Shown here piece by piece: positions 1 to 8,669 of a stretch of 36,878 nt of DNA (positions are counted from its first letter, which is position 1; each line of letters opens with the position of its first letter). This stretch comes from JACQHJ01 sp964624955 (GTDB lineage Bacteria > Patescibacteriota > Microgenomatia > Levybacterales > UBA12049). The notes under the pieces are model-generated. The model was not told the DNA's origin. It did no database searches and was given only the letters and a program-made list of their open reading frames with translations. The stretch spans positions 1-36,878 of the forward strand of contig CAZUZF010000003.1 in assembly GCA_964624955.1 (NCBI GenBank), read 5' to 3'. Both the position numbers and the translations under genes were made by a program.

Positions 1-98
1 CAATATGCATCTCTTGATCCCGGCATATCTCCCATTGGAGTTGAACAAACAGGGCAAGGTTGAGTTCTTAAATTATTTCTTTGTTTTCTTTTCCTCAT
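1..98 (-). CDS. Zinc-ribbon protein, N-terminal part (runs off the window)
   Basis: Only the first 32 codons are present. The ATG at 98 lies inside the end of the upstream HAD gene, a 26-base overlap, and the frame stays open to the window edge. The peptide begins with a basic stretch (MRKRKQRNNL), then CPVCSTPMGDMPGSRDAY and probably a Cys (codon begins TG). The CPVC knuckle followed by a short Gly/Pro segment looks like the first half of a small zinc ribbon. It continues the direction of the operon before it. No function can be given. There is no strong ribosome-binding site, so the exact start is uncertain. Confidence 0.5.
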   Translation of the reverse strand, partial: MRKRKQRNNLRTQPCPVCSTPMGDMPGSRDAY

Positions 99-747
99 TT
101 ATACTTTCAATAATATCAATTATTTCCAAAAGGTTATCAATCTTTTTGAAAGCAAGTTTCTCAAGTTTTGGATCTTTTGTCTTATACAAAACTCCTCTTT
201 TTGTAAACTTAAATGCATCCATATCATTATATGCGTCTCCTATAAAAAGAGAGTCTTGTGGGAATATGTTCAACATCTTGCATAAAGATTTAATTTCAAC
301 AACCTTTGCTTTGGGATCTTCATCTACGCACTTAAATTTAACAAACATATCATTTTTATCAAACACAACGGTAATATTTGCCCTCCAATATTTTATGCCA
401 AAGTGTCTAGCTACTTTTGAAACATAATCCTTTGAACCGCTTGAGATAATGGCAATTTCAATTCCTTTATTTTTAAGATATTCAACAAGAGCTTTTCCAT
501 CTTTATTGATAGTGTAGTTTTTAAAATCCAAAATCTCGTAATATGTTTTTCTATTTAAACCACCCTTTTTGTAATAGTCTTCAATATTTTTGTTCCACTG
601 ATCAAATGAAAGCTTATTATCGTAATAATCTAGATACCATTTAAGATCTAGACCTGCCGGCAAAGCTACTGCTTTTGCTATTTTTGCCCAGGGGTTTCCA
701 AAAAGAAGTATTCCATCGCAGTCAAAAAAGACAATCTTTACTTTCAT
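73..747 (-). CDS. HAD-superfamily phosphatase (phosphoserine-phosphatase-like fold)
   Basis: This 224-residue protein has the HAD motifs in order: nucleophile loop DCDG near residues 9-12 (FFDCDGILLF), motif II Ser in IISSGS near 101, and the acidic motif IGDAYND near 169-175. The segment between motifs I and II is a helical cap. The layout matches subclass I HADs such as SerB, but a dedicated phosphoserine phosphatase domain exists elsewhere in this window (27000-28892), so this one probably acts on another phosphate. It overlaps the upstream GT39 gene by 4 bases (ATGA), so it is translated in the same operon as the surface-sugar genes; a sugar-phosphate or polyprenyl-linked substrate is an inference only. 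Confidence 0.8.
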   Translation of the reverse strand: MKVKIVFFDCDGILLFGNPWAKIAKAVALPAGLDLKWYLDYYDNKLSFDQWNKNIEDYYKKGGLNRKTYYEILDFKNYTINKDGKALVEYLKNKGIEIAIISSGSKDYVSKVARHFGIKYWRANITVVFDKNDMFVKFKCVDEDPKAKVVEIKSLCKMLNIFPQDSLFIGDAYNDMDAFKFTKRGVLYKTKDPKLEKLAFKKIDNLLEIIDIIESINEEKKTKK

Positions 748-2333
748 TCTCCTTTATAATGTACCAGCTTATATACCTTTACAACCGACACATTCCAACT
801 ATCCTCAATTTCTGCTCTTCCAAAGCCTGCAATCTCCCATAAAGAATTTCCAAGTGGTTCGCAGGGTACGCTTTCGCAGACAATAAAAAGCTGGTCAGTA
901 ACGGACTTCCTTTGGGGATCTGCTCCTTCATATTGTATTGTAGTTGGAGGATGATTCCAGATTGTAAAGAAATATCTATAAGCATGATCGCTGTTTCCCC
1001 CAGTTATAATTGCAAAATTAAAAGGCTTTGCATTTGTTTTTGTCATAACAAAATCAGCTATTGTTCTCATCTGGTTTAGTTGCCTGTTTGGTTCATACTT
1101 AAAAGGAATCCCGTAAAGATTTAAGGTTAAAATAATTAGAAAAATTAACATGGCTAAATACTTTGAAAAGTTTTTTAAATATTTTTTATTCTCCCAAATA
1201 AAATTTAAAGTCAGGCCTACCAATATAAAGGGAAGGGGGAACATAAAGGCAAAATAGTAATCATAGATATCTTTTTTGTAAAAGCCAAAAAGTAAAATTC
1301 CAAAGCTTAACCAAAAGAACAAAAGTGAATATTTATAGAAACTATCGTTTTTTTGCCTAAGTGATTTATAAAAATAAAAACCTAGGATAATTACTGAAGA
1401 CAAGGCAATAACTAAAACAAAGGCAATCCATGTATTTAAAACAAGATTACTGTGCCAGAAAAACTGCTCTTTGGGTGGAAAGGTAAAAATAAGTCTTCCA
1501 AACAGTCTAAAAAATACATCAAAGACTGTTACAAAAAAATTGCCATTTGCTCCAGTATTACCTGAAGTTAGTAAAAATGCGGTTATGCTTTTAAAATCCA
1601 AAAACCCGTGCCTAAATTCAAACGCCAAAAACGGTGACCAGCCAATTATAAATCCTATAAAAACGCTTATATATCTTTTAATAAGATCTCTTATTGAATC
1701 TTTATTTAAACTTTTAAATAATGTTGTAAATAAAACATAGAAAAAAATTACAGCTGACAGGAAAAGTGCAAGGTAATGAAGCTGCATTGCAATTCCTAAA
1801 AGTATTCCACTAACAAAAAACAGTTTCAGACTTTTTTTCTGCAATGCCTCAAAGACAGTAAGCAGTGTTAAAAGCGAGAAAAAAGGCAAAGGATTAGGAT
1901 TCCAGGAAGATCTGGAATAGGCTATAACCAAAGGAGAAACTGCGTATAAAAGGGATGCAAAAATTGCAACTTTTTTTCCAAAAAATCTATTTGCTACAAA
2001 ATAAATTAAGAATACTGTTGAGATTCCAAATAAGGCAACCATAACAGCAGGACCCACAGGGTCATAGTTAAATAAAAACAGAAATGGAGCCATGAAATAA
2101 TAATAAATGGGGCCAAGGAAAAATCCTCCAACCGAGGATGTTGGCCCCAAGAGTGTTAGTTTGCCGTGTAAAATATTATAGACAACCAACACATCTCTTC
2201 CCTCATCTCCTAAAAATGTCATGTAATCGCCAATTCTATATAGCCTTAAAAAAGAAGCAAATAAGATAATTGCAATTAGAATTAGGCCATCAAAGGTTTT
2301 TAAGTAGTTGAAAATTGATAAAACTTTCTTCAT
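744..2333 (-). CDS. GT39 / ArnT-type membrane glycosyltransferase (GT-C fold)
   Basis: This is a 529-residue polytopic membrane protein with roughly 11-12 hydrophobic segments. The first periplasmic loop holds an acidic pair, LGDEGRDV near residues 42-48, where GT39 enzymes (protein O-mannosyltransferases, ArnT) have their catalytic Asp-Glu. Such enzymes move a sugar from a polyprenyl phosphate to an acceptor on the outer face of the membrane. The gene before it makes a polyprenyl-phosphate sugar synthase, so donor synthesis and transfer are coupled in one operon (ATGA overlap on both sides). The C-terminal 110 residues form a soluble extracytoplasmic domain. Acceptor and exact sugar are unknown. 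Confidence 0.8.
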   Translation of the reverse strand: MKKVLSIFNYLKTFDGLILIAIILFASFLRLYRIGDYMTFLGDEGRDVLVVYNILHGKLTLLGPTSSVGGFFLGPIYYYFMAPFLFLFNYDPVGPAVMVALFGISTVFLIYFVANRFFGKKVAIFASLLYAVSPLVIAYSRSSWNPNPLPFFSLLTLLTVFEALQKKSLKLFFVSGILLGIAMQLHYLALFLSAVIFFYVLFTTLFKSLNKDSIRDLIKRYISVFIGFIIGWSPFLAFEFRHGFLDFKSITAFLLTSGNTGANGNFFVTVFDVFFRLFGRLIFTFPPKEQFFWHSNLVLNTWIAFVLVIALSSVIILGFYFYKSLRQKNDSFYKYSLLFFWLSFGILLFGFYKKDIYDYYFAFMFPLPFILVGLTLNFIWENKKYLKNFSKYLAMLIFLIILTLNLYGIPFKYEPNRQLNQMRTIADFVMTKTNAKPFNFAIITGGNSDHAYRYFFTIWNHPPTTIQYEGADPQRKSVTDQLFIVCESVPCEPLGNSLWEIAGFGRAEIEDSWNVSVVKVYKLVHYKGE

Positions 2334-3460
2334 TTATGAGGTTTTTTGCGCCAGATTACAAATCTATACATCGTAAAATTATAGATAAGAAGTACTCCTG
2401 TTGCTAAGACAAAATAGATATAAGGAAGAGGAAATTCCCTACCAAATAATATTTCCCCAAGCTGGATAAGTCCTGATTGGATGAAAAATACTCCTGTATT
2501 TGAAGTTGCAAAAAAAGCTGCCATTTTTTTAAGGTAGGAAAAAGGAGTGCTCGATTTTTCTTTTTTAAATGTCCAAAGGTTATTTAAATTGTAATTGGAA
2601 AAAATTGCAAGCTGGGCTGATATTTGATTGGAAACTCCCAATGGAAAATTTGTAGAACTGACCAAAAGTCTATAGACAATTAATTGCAAGAAAAAGCCTA
2701 TTCCACCAACTACCAGAAATTTTCCAAATGAGCCATAAATTATTCTTACCGTAATAACAAAGATTAGTGTTCTTATAATCGTTTCAATTCCTGGAATTTT
2801 TGATTTTCCTCTTGTTCTGTCTTTTGCATTAAAGGGAACTTCCGCAACTTTAAAGCCATCCTTAACTGCGTTATATAAAAATCCTACCTGAAAGGTATAA
2901 CCTGTAAACTTATCAAGTTTTTCCTTTTCTTTTAAAAACACTTCTTTTTTTATTGCCCTGTATCCCCCCGTCCAATCATGTATCCCTTTTACCCCAAACA
3001 ATAATTTTATAAATAAATTTCCATAGACTGACATTATTTTTCTATGAATCCCCCAATCGGCTGGTATTGATCCTCCCTGGCTGTATCTTGTACCTACCAC
3101 AAAATCAAACCCTTGATCAATTTTTTCTAGAAACTGGGGAATTTTATTAGGATCATGGAAAAGGTCAGCATCCATTTCAAACATTACATCAGCATTCAAA
3201 TTTTGTATTGCATAACTCATTCCCCTCAAATATGCTGCTCCAAGACCTTTCTTTTTGCCAATAGAGATGTCAATATTGTCGTATTTTTTCATGTATTCCC
3301 TTACAATATTTTCTGTTCCATCTGGAGAGCTATCATCAGCAACCAAAATGGACATTTTGTGGTTTTTAATTTTGGGGAAAATATCGTTTTCTAAGATTTC
3401 TATTAAGCGTTCAATATTTCCTTCTTCATTGTATGTGGGAATAACAATAACTACGTTCAT
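2330..3460 (-). CDS. Polyprenol-phosphate mannosyl/glucosyl transferase with GtrA domain
   Basis: This 376-residue protein has two domains. Residues 1-235 are a GT2 family DPM1-like catalytic domain: IPTYNEEGNI at 7-16, VADDSSPDGT near 41-50, the metal-binding EMDADLFHDP near 95-104, and DWTGGYRAI near 162-170. Residues about 245-372 contain four membrane segments typical of GtrA, which anchors or flips the lipid-linked sugar. The enzyme loads a sugar from GDP-mannose or UDP-glucose onto polyprenyl phosphate for the next gene, a GT39 enzyme. It starts 13 bases after the upstream epimerase stop and overlaps the next gene by 4 bases. The sugar cannot be read from the sequence. Confidence 0.87.
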   Translation of the reverse strand: MNVVIVIPTYNEEGNIERLIEILENDIFPKIKNHKMSILVADDSSPDGTENIVREYMKKYDNIDISIGKKKGLGAAYLRGMSYAIQNLNADVMFEMDADLFHDPNKIPQFLEKIDQGFDFVVGTRYSQGGSIPADWGIHRKIMSVYGNLFIKLLFGVKGIHDWTGGYRAIKKEVFLKEKEKLDKFTGYTFQVGFLYNAVKDGFKVAEVPFNAKDRTRGKSKIPGIETIIRTLIFVITVRIIYGSFGKFLVVGGIGFFLQLIVYRLLVSSTNFPLGVSNQISAQLAIFSNYNLNNLWTFKKEKSSTPFSYLKKMAAFFATSNTGVFFIQSGLIQLGEILFGREFPLPYIYFVLATGVLLIYNFTMYRFVIWRKKPHK

Positions 3461-3473
3461 CTATATAATTAAA

Positions 3474-4427
3474 TCATAAACCCTTAAAATATTCTATTGT
3501 GTCAGATAAACCTTCCTTAAGTCCTATTTTTGGAGACCAGTTTAAAAGCCTTTTGGCTTTGTCTATATCAGGTTTTCTCTGATGGGGATCATCCAAAGGC
3601 AAACTTTCGGATAGAATAATTTCAGATTTAGAATTGGTTAGTTTTTTAATAAAGCTAGCATATTCTAAAACAGAGTGTTCATCTTCAGATCCTAAATTTA
3701 CAACCTCACCTTTTGTGTTTTTTTCAAACATTAGTTTTACAAGACCTTCTACCATATCCTGTATAAAACAAAGCGATCTTGTCTGATTTCCGTCACCAAA
3801 AACTGTTAAAGGCTTTCCTTCTAATGCTTGTAATATAAACTGAACAATCATTCTTTTGTCTTCTTTCATCATGCCGGGACCATAGGTATTAAAAATCCTG
3901 GCAATCCGTCCATCTACATCCTTAACCCTCACAAAATAGGAAACAATTGTCTCACCAAACCTTTTTGATTCATCATAGACAGAACGGGGTCCTGTTGTTG
4001 AAACATTTCCCCTGTATTCCTCCGTTTGGGGATTTTCCAGGGGATCTCCGTATACTTCAGACGTTGAGGCAAACAAAAACTTGGCGTTATTTTTTAATGC
4101 AAAATTTAAAAGTTCAAAAGTGCCTAGTGTATTTGCTCTCATTGTTTCTAAAGGAAAAGCATGGTAGCTAATTTTGCTATGGTGATTTGGGGAAGCAGGA
4201 GATGCGAGGTGAAACATATAGTCTGCTTTTACACTGTCTGAAAGAGGCTTAGTAATATCATGCTTGATAAAGCTAAAATTATCGTTTTTTAATAGCTTTT
4301 CAATATTTTTAGGACTACTTGATATGAAATTATCTACACAAATTACCTTAAAGTTTTTAGATAAAAGGTATTTACAAAGATGTGTACCAATAAAACCAGC
4401 GCCACCGGCAACCAAGCAAGTTTCCAT
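3474..4427 (-). CDS. UDP-glucuronate decarboxylase-like extended SDR (UDP-xylose synthase)
   Basis: This 317-residue NAD-dependent sugar-nucleotide epimerase/decarboxylase has the Rossmann glycine motif GGAGFIG at 8-14, the catalytic Ser in ASTSEVYGDP and the YxxxK pair in RSVYDESKRFGE. The stretch from RSVYDESKRFGET through ARIFNTYGPGM resembles UDP-glucuronate decarboxylase (Uxs). The window also encodes UDP-glucose dehydrogenase (6494-7786), which would supply UDP-glucuronate, so UDP-xylose is a likely product. Other SDR activities cannot be excluded. It heads the operon that continues with the DPM1-GtrA and GT39 genes. A TACAAT element lies 13 bases before the ATG. Confidence 0.75.
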   Translation of the reverse strand: METCLVAGGAGFIGTHLCKYLLSKNFKVICVDNFISSSPKNIEKLLKNDNFSFIKHDITKPLSDSVKADYMFHLASPASPNHHSKISYHAFPLETMRANTLGTFELLNFALKNNAKFLFASTSEVYGDPLENPQTEEYRGNVSTTGPRSVYDESKRFGETIVSYFVRVKDVDGRIARIFNTYGPGMMKEDKRMIVQFILQALEGKPLTVFGDGNQTRSLCFIQDMVEGLVKLMFEKNTKGEVVNLGSEDEHSVLEYASFIKKLTNSKSEIILSESLPLDDPHQRKPDIDKAKRLLNWSPKIGLKEGLSDTIEYFKGL

Positions 4428-4459
4428 ATTCTATACTCAATTGTAGCTTAAAATCGCTC

Positions 4460-4488
4460 TTGTGAAAAGGATGAGTTTTTGCTAAAGT
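4460..4488 (+). promoter_or_regulatory. Candidate promoter for gmd
   Basis: TTGTGA (4460-4465) and TAAAGT (4483-4488) are separated by 17 bases, giving an expected transcript start about 13 bases before the gmd ATG. Neither box is perfect. The region is divergent, since uxs-like is transcribed the other way from 4427. Confidence 0.4.
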
Positions 4489-4507
4489 AAAGTAAAAGAT
4501 TTATTAC

Positions 4508-5515
4508 ATGAAAAAGGCACTTATCATTGGAGTATCATCACAGGATGGCTCATACCTTGCGGAATTACTACTGGACAAAGGTTACGACGTCACAGGAACT
4601 GTAAGGCATACTACAAACTTCTATCAGGAAAATATTACTCACTTATATGGAAAAATAGGTATTGAGGCAGCAGATTTAATAGATATTGAAAGCATTGCAA
4701 GCGCTGTTAGAAAAAGCAAACCTGACGAAGTCTATAACATTGCAGCTCAAAGCATCCCTGCTGACAGCTGGACCCATCCTTTTTATACGGGTGAGGTAAC
4801 AGCATTAGGTCCTGTTAGAACCATGGAAGCAGTTAGGCATTTTGCTTCAAATGCCAAATTTTACCAGGCAACGAGTAGAGAAATCTATGGAAATATAGAG
4901 GCAGATACTGCAACCGAAGGGATAGCTTGCGATGCAAACAATCCTTACGGTATTGCCAAAGCCTATGCCTATATGATGACAAGATGTTATAGGCAATCTT
5001 ATGGCATGTTTGCCTGCGGAGGAATTCTTTTTAACCATGAGAGCCCAAGAAGAAGTTTGCATTTTGTAACCAGAAAAATAACGGCTGCTGTTGCCTGTAT
5101 TAAAAACGGGGTTAAAAATCTTCCTTTAAATGAACTTGGAGAACCATTGGTAGATGGTAGGGGAAAATTGCATCTTGGAAACCTGGATTCAAAAAGGGAC
5201 TGGGGATACGCAAAGGATTATGTGGAGGCAATGTGGCTTATGCTGCAAAACCCAACTCCTAAAGACTATGTTATCGGAACAAATAAGACATATTCCGTAA
5301 GGGAGGCTTGTAAGATTGCTTTTGAATACGTAGGTCTTAACTGGGAAGACCATGTTGTGTCAAATGAAAAACTATTCAGACCAACTGAAATTAAAGAATT
5401 AAAGGGAGATTACTCCCTTGCCAAAAAAGAATTGGGCTGGGAACCAAAAACATCATTTGAGCAGCTTTTGAAAATAATGGTAGAAGCAGATCTTGAACGT
5501 TTTAAAATGCACTAG
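4508..5515 (+). CDS. gmd: GDP-mannose 4,6-dehydratase-like protein
   Basis: The 335-residue protein is an extended SDR of the GMD family, which converts GDP-mannose to GDP-4-dehydro-6-deoxymannose. Family features are QDGSYLAELLLDKGY near 12-26, VYNIAAQS near 75-82, YxxxK in NPYGIAKAYAYMM, NHESPRR followed by FVTRKI, and LGNLDSKRDWGYAKDYVEAMW. It departs from the usual form at several places: the glycine motif reads GVSSQDG instead of GITGQDG, the active-site loop reads ATSREIYG instead of STSELYG, and RRGE is RRSL. The reductase rmd lies next to it on the opposite strand. Activity is likely, but the substitutions leave room for a related substrate. Confidence 0.8.
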   Translation: MKKALIIGVSSQDGSYLAELLLDKGYDVTGTVRHTTNFYQENITHLYGKIGIEAADLIDIESIASAVRKSKPDEVYNIAAQSIPADSWTHPFYTGEVTALGPVRTMEAVRHFASNAKFYQATSREIYGNIEADTATEGIACDANNPYGIAKAYAYMMTRCYRQSYGMFACGGILFNHESPRRSLHFVTRKITAAVACIKNGVKNLPLNELGEPLVDGRGKLHLGNLDSKRDWGYAKDYVEAMWLMLQNPTPKDYVIGTNKTYSVREACKIAFEYVGLNWEDHVVSNEKLFRPTEIKELKGDYSLAKKELGWEPKTSFEQLLKIMVEADLERFKMH

Positions 5516-5537
5516 CTTTAAAAATTAGCTTTAAAGC

Positions 5538-6494
5538 TTAAACATTCTTTCTCCAATATTCTAGAATTTCTTTTAAGCTTTGTTCTATTGGTATTTGCGG
5601 CTTCCAACCAGTTAAAGTAGTTACTTTTCTATTATCACATAAAAGCTCTGGGTTATCGCTTGGGCGAAGTAAGGCTTTGTCAACCTCAACCTTAATTTTT
5701 GCATCTGAAAATGAAAGAAGTATATCTAAAACTTCAGATATTTTATATGATTTGCCTGAACCAATATTATAGACTTCCCCTGCCCTTCCTTTTTCCATTA
5801 GAAGAGTATAGGCTTTAACCATATCTTTTACGTTTGTAAAGTCTCTTTTTGCTTCTAAATTACCAACTGTTAAAATTGGCTCTCTTTTGCCTTTTTCTAT
5901 TTCAGCTATTTTTTTGGCAAAGGCGCTGGTTGCAAATTGGGCTGATTGACCCGGTCCTATATGATTAAAGGGCCTTGCTCTTATAATATTTAAGTTGTAG
6001 GAAAGGTGATATTGAAGGCCCATATAATCTTGGGCTATTTTTGAAGTAGCATAGGGGCTTGCAGGTTTAAGTGGGGTGTTTTCATCTATGGGAAGATCTT
6101 TGGGGCCAACTATTCCATAAACTTCGGCAGATGAAATAATCATTATTTTTGGATTTAATCCTACTTTCCTTACAGCTTCAAAAAGATTCAGCTGAGAAAC
6201 AATATTATTTGTTATCACAAGTGAGGGCTCTTCAAAACTTTGCGCAGCAGAGGCAAGGGCAGCTAAATGGTAAATTTCGTTAGGACTAGTTTTTGCTACC
6301 ACTTCAAAAACCCTTTGACTGTCCATTAAATCAAGTTGGTAGAGTTCAAGGCTTTGGGAAATGTCTGAAATTAGATCTTGATGTTTTTGGCTATGAAAAG
6401 TTCCCATTACTTTAACATCTTTTAAGTTTAGGAGAGAATGCGCAAGATAACTTCCTGCAAATCCGGAAATACCTGTAATTAAAATCTTTTTCAT
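5538..6494 (-). CDS. rmd: GDP-4-dehydro-6-deoxy-D-mannose reductase (GDP-rhamnose synthase)
   Basis: This 318-residue extended SDR reduces the product of Gmd to GDP-D-rhamnose or a related GDP-deoxyhexose. It has GISGFAGSYLAH at 8-19, SSAEVYG near 121-127, YxxxK in SPYATSKIAQDYM, and the family-typical block RPFNHIGPGQ followed by NLEAKRDFTNVKDMVKAY and GEVYNIGSG. The conserved middle block fits Rmd better than fucose synthase. The start shares one base with the ugd stop (TAATG), so it is the last gene of the rfbB-rfbD-ugd-rmd operon. It converges with gmd, 22 bases away. Confidence 0.85.
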   Translation of the reverse strand: MKKILITGISGFAGSYLAHSLLNLKDVKVMGTFHSQKHQDLISDISQSLELYQLDLMDSQRVFEVVAKTSPNEIYHLAALASAAQSFEEPSLVITNNIVSQLNLFEAVRKVGLNPKIMIISSAEVYGIVGPKDLPIDENTPLKPASPYATSKIAQDYMGLQYHLSYNLNIIRARPFNHIGPGQSAQFATSAFAKKIAEIEKGKREPILTVGNLEAKRDFTNVKDMVKAYTLLMEKGRAGEVYNIGSGKSYKISEVLDILLSFSDAKIKVEVDKALLRPSDNPELLCDNRKVTTLTGWKPQIPIEQSLKEILEYWRKNV

Positions 6495-7786
6495 TATCTG
6501 CCAACACCCTGATACGTTATATCAAGTCTTGCAACCTCCAAAGGATTATAAATATTTCTTCCATCTAAAATTACTGGGTTTTTCATTACATCTTTTATTT
6601 TTGACAAATCCAGTTGCTTAAACTCGTTCCATTCTGTAAGAACAATCAAAAGGTCAGACTCTTTTGCTGCGGAATAGGAATCCTCACAAAACTCAATGCC
6701 GCTAAAGATTTTCTTGGCATTTGCCATTGCAATTGGGTCATACGCTTTAATTTTTGCACCCATTTTTTTCAAATCGTTAATTATAGGGATTGATGGGGCG
6801 TCTCGCATATCATCAGTATTGGGTTTGAAAGAAAGACCAAGTACTGCAATTGTTTTCCCTCTAACATTGTCTTTTAAAAGCTTCTTTGCTTTTTTGACAA
6901 TATCATCCATTGCCTGCCTATTTATTTCATCAACTGCTTTAAGAAGAGAAAAATCATAACCATAGGAATTGGCAATTGAAATTAGGGCTTTGACGTCTTT
7001 TGGAAAACAACTGCCCCCGTATCCGGCGCCTGGAGATAGAAACTGACTGCCAATTCTATTATCAAGTCCTACTCCTTCCAATACTTTTATACCATCGGCA
7101 CTAGATAATTCACTAAGTTTTGCTATTGCGTTTGCAAAAGATATTTTTGTTGAAAGAAATGCATTGGCTGCATATTTAATCATTTCTGCTGTTTCAATAT
7201 TTGATAAAACATAGTTTCCGTCAATTGGTTCATGAAGCTCTATAAGAATACTTTGGGCTTTTTGGCTTTCTGTTCCAATGACAATTCTATCCGGATGTAG
7301 TGTGTCTGAAATTGCCTGACCCTCTCTTAAAAATTCAGGAACAGATGCTACATCAAATTCAGCTTTTTCAGGTTTTACTTTTTCAATAATCTCTTTTGTT
7401 TTTTTGTAAGTACCAACAGGGACTGTGCTTTTGGTTACAACAACCGTATATCCATCAAGATGTTTTCCAAGTTTTTCTGCCACTTCAAAAACAACAGAAA
7501 GATCTGCTTGCCCATTATCTTTGGGAGGAGTTCCAACTGCAATAAAAACCACTTTTGAGGCGGCAATTGCTTGGTCGTAATCAAGGGTAAATAAAAGTCT
7601 TTTGGCAGAAACATTTCTTTGGACAATTTCAGAAAGTCCTGGTTCGTAGATTGGGATTATTCCTTTTTTAAGATTTTCTATTTTTTCAGGGGTATGCCCA
7701 ATTACCCAAACTGTATTACCCAAATCTGCAAAAACAGCTGCGGTAACAAGACCAACATATCCATGCCCTATAAAAGTTATTGTCAT
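6494..7786 (-). CDS. ugd: UDP-glucose 6-dehydrogenase
   Basis: The 430-residue protein oxidises UDP-glucose twice to UDP-glucuronate. The N-terminal Rossmann motif GHGYVGLVTA is at 7-16, and KSTVPVGT lies mid-domain. The catalytic cysteine is in GYGGSCFPKDVKAL near 256-269. The C-terminal UDP-binding domain includes LGLSFKPNTDDMRDAPS and ILDGRNIY. Length and motifs are those of the TuaD/UDP-glucose dehydrogenase family. The start overlaps the rfbD stop by 4 bases. Its product is the expected substrate for the uxs-like gene at 3474-4427. Confidence 0.93.
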   Translation of the reverse strand: MTITFIGHGYVGLVTAAVFADLGNTVWVIGHTPEKIENLKKGIIPIYEPGLSEIVQRNVSAKRLLFTLDYDQAIAASKVVFIAVGTPPKDNGQADLSVVFEVAEKLGKHLDGYTVVVTKSTVPVGTYKKTKEIIEKVKPEKAEFDVASVPEFLREGQAISDTLHPDRIVIGTESQKAQSILIELHEPIDGNYVLSNIETAEMIKYAANAFLSTKISFANAIAKLSELSSADGIKVLEGVGLDNRIGSQFLSPGAGYGGSCFPKDVKALISIANSYGYDFSLLKAVDEINRQAMDDIVKKAKKLLKDNVRGKTIAVLGLSFKPNTDDMRDAPSIPIINDLKKMGAKIKAYDPIAMANAKKIFSGIEFCEDSYSAAKESDLLIVLTEWNEFKQLDLSKIKDVMKNPVILDGRNIYNPLEVARLDITYQGVGR

Positions 7787-8652
7787 AATTGTGTCTTTAT
7801 AATACTCAGTCCTTCTTCAAATGTATGCATTACTACTCCGAGCTGTCTTATTTTAGCATTGTTCAAAGCCGATGAAAAGGGTTCAGGAGGACGGCCAACC
7901 AAAAACTCTTTCCTTGTAGTCTTTCCTATAAGACTTTCATCTAAATTAAATGCTTTGGCAATTAAAATAGCGGCATCATAAACACTAACTATTTGACTTC
8001 CTACTGTATGATACAAACCTAAAGCGTTTTTTTCTATTAAGATGTCAAGAGCATTGGCCAAATCATCTATAAATGTTGGGCTAATAAGCCTATCAGTAAG
8101 TACTAAAATTGGTTTTTTTTCAGTTAACCATTGCCTAAAAAACCTTACAAAATCAGGTTTTTCAAAAGAAGCTCTATAAGGATATGCCGTTCTGGCAATA
8201 ATCCACGGTGTTGACATGCTTTGGACAATTTTTTCCGCTTCGTATTTTGTAATTGCATAAAAACTAAGTGGGTTTGGCTTTGCACCTTCGCTAAACCCGC
8301 CTTCCGGCATTTTGTCACCGCCTAAAAGCATGTCTGTTGAGAAATGAATAAGTTTTTTGTTTGTTACGCTGCACGCCTTTGTGACGTTTTGCGTACCGAG
8401 TACATTTATTCTCCAACAAATGCTTTTGTCCTTCAATCCTTTTTCTTTCTCTGCTTCCTTTACATCAGTATAGGCTGCCAAATGTAAAACTAGTTTACCG
8501 TCAAACTTGGAGACTGCATTTAAGACTTGCTCGTAGTTTGTAATATCAACACCTGTTGACCTGCTTAAATTTTGGAAGGTATATTTATCTTTTAGAAGAT
8601 CTATTATTCTTGAGCCAATTAAACCGTTTAAGCCTGTTCCAAGTATTTTCAT
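7783..8652 (-). CDS. rfbD: dTDP-4-dehydrorhamnose reductase-like SDR
   Basis: This 289-residue protein matches the RmlD substrate-binding SDR family, which makes dTDP-L-rhamnose in the last step. It has GLNGLIGSRI near 7-16, the short connector GVDITNYEQV, HLAAYTDVKEAE near 56-67, FSTDMLLGG and YxxxK in FYAITKYEAEK. RARTAYPYR and LISPTFIDDLANAL also follow the family pattern. FSTDMLLGG differs from the more common STDYVFDG. It starts 17 bases after rfbB and overlaps ugd by 4 bases. Neighbouring rfbB and rfbC support the rhamnose role. Confidence 0.83.
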   Translation of the reverse strand: MKILGTGLNGLIGSRIIDLLKDKYTFQNLSRSTGVDITNYEQVLNAVSKFDGKLVLHLAAYTDVKEAEKEKGLKDKSICWRINVLGTQNVTKACSVTNKKLIHFSTDMLLGGDKMPEGGFSEGAKPNPLSFYAITKYEAEKIVQSMSTPWIIARTAYPYRASFEKPDFVRFFRQWLTEKKPILVLTDRLISPTFIDDLANALDILIEKNALGLYHTVGSQIVSVYDAAILIAKAFNLDESLIGKTTRKEFLVGRPPEPFSSALNNAKIRQLGVVMHTFEEGLSIIKTQL

Positions 8653-8669
8653 AAAGATTTTGGCAGTAT

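Noticed and set aside
1..63. Plus-strand frame ending in TGA at 61-63 that looks like a protein C-terminus
   Set aside because: The minus-strand frame over the same bases gives a CPVC zinc-ribbon start, follows the operon direction and has an ATG overlapping the previous gene, so it explains the bases better.
5514..5538. Repeat TAGCTTTAAA and palindrome AGCTTTAAAGCT between gmd and rmd as a two-way terminator
   Set aside because: The stem is short and AT-rich and overlaps the rmd stop; it is too weak to call.
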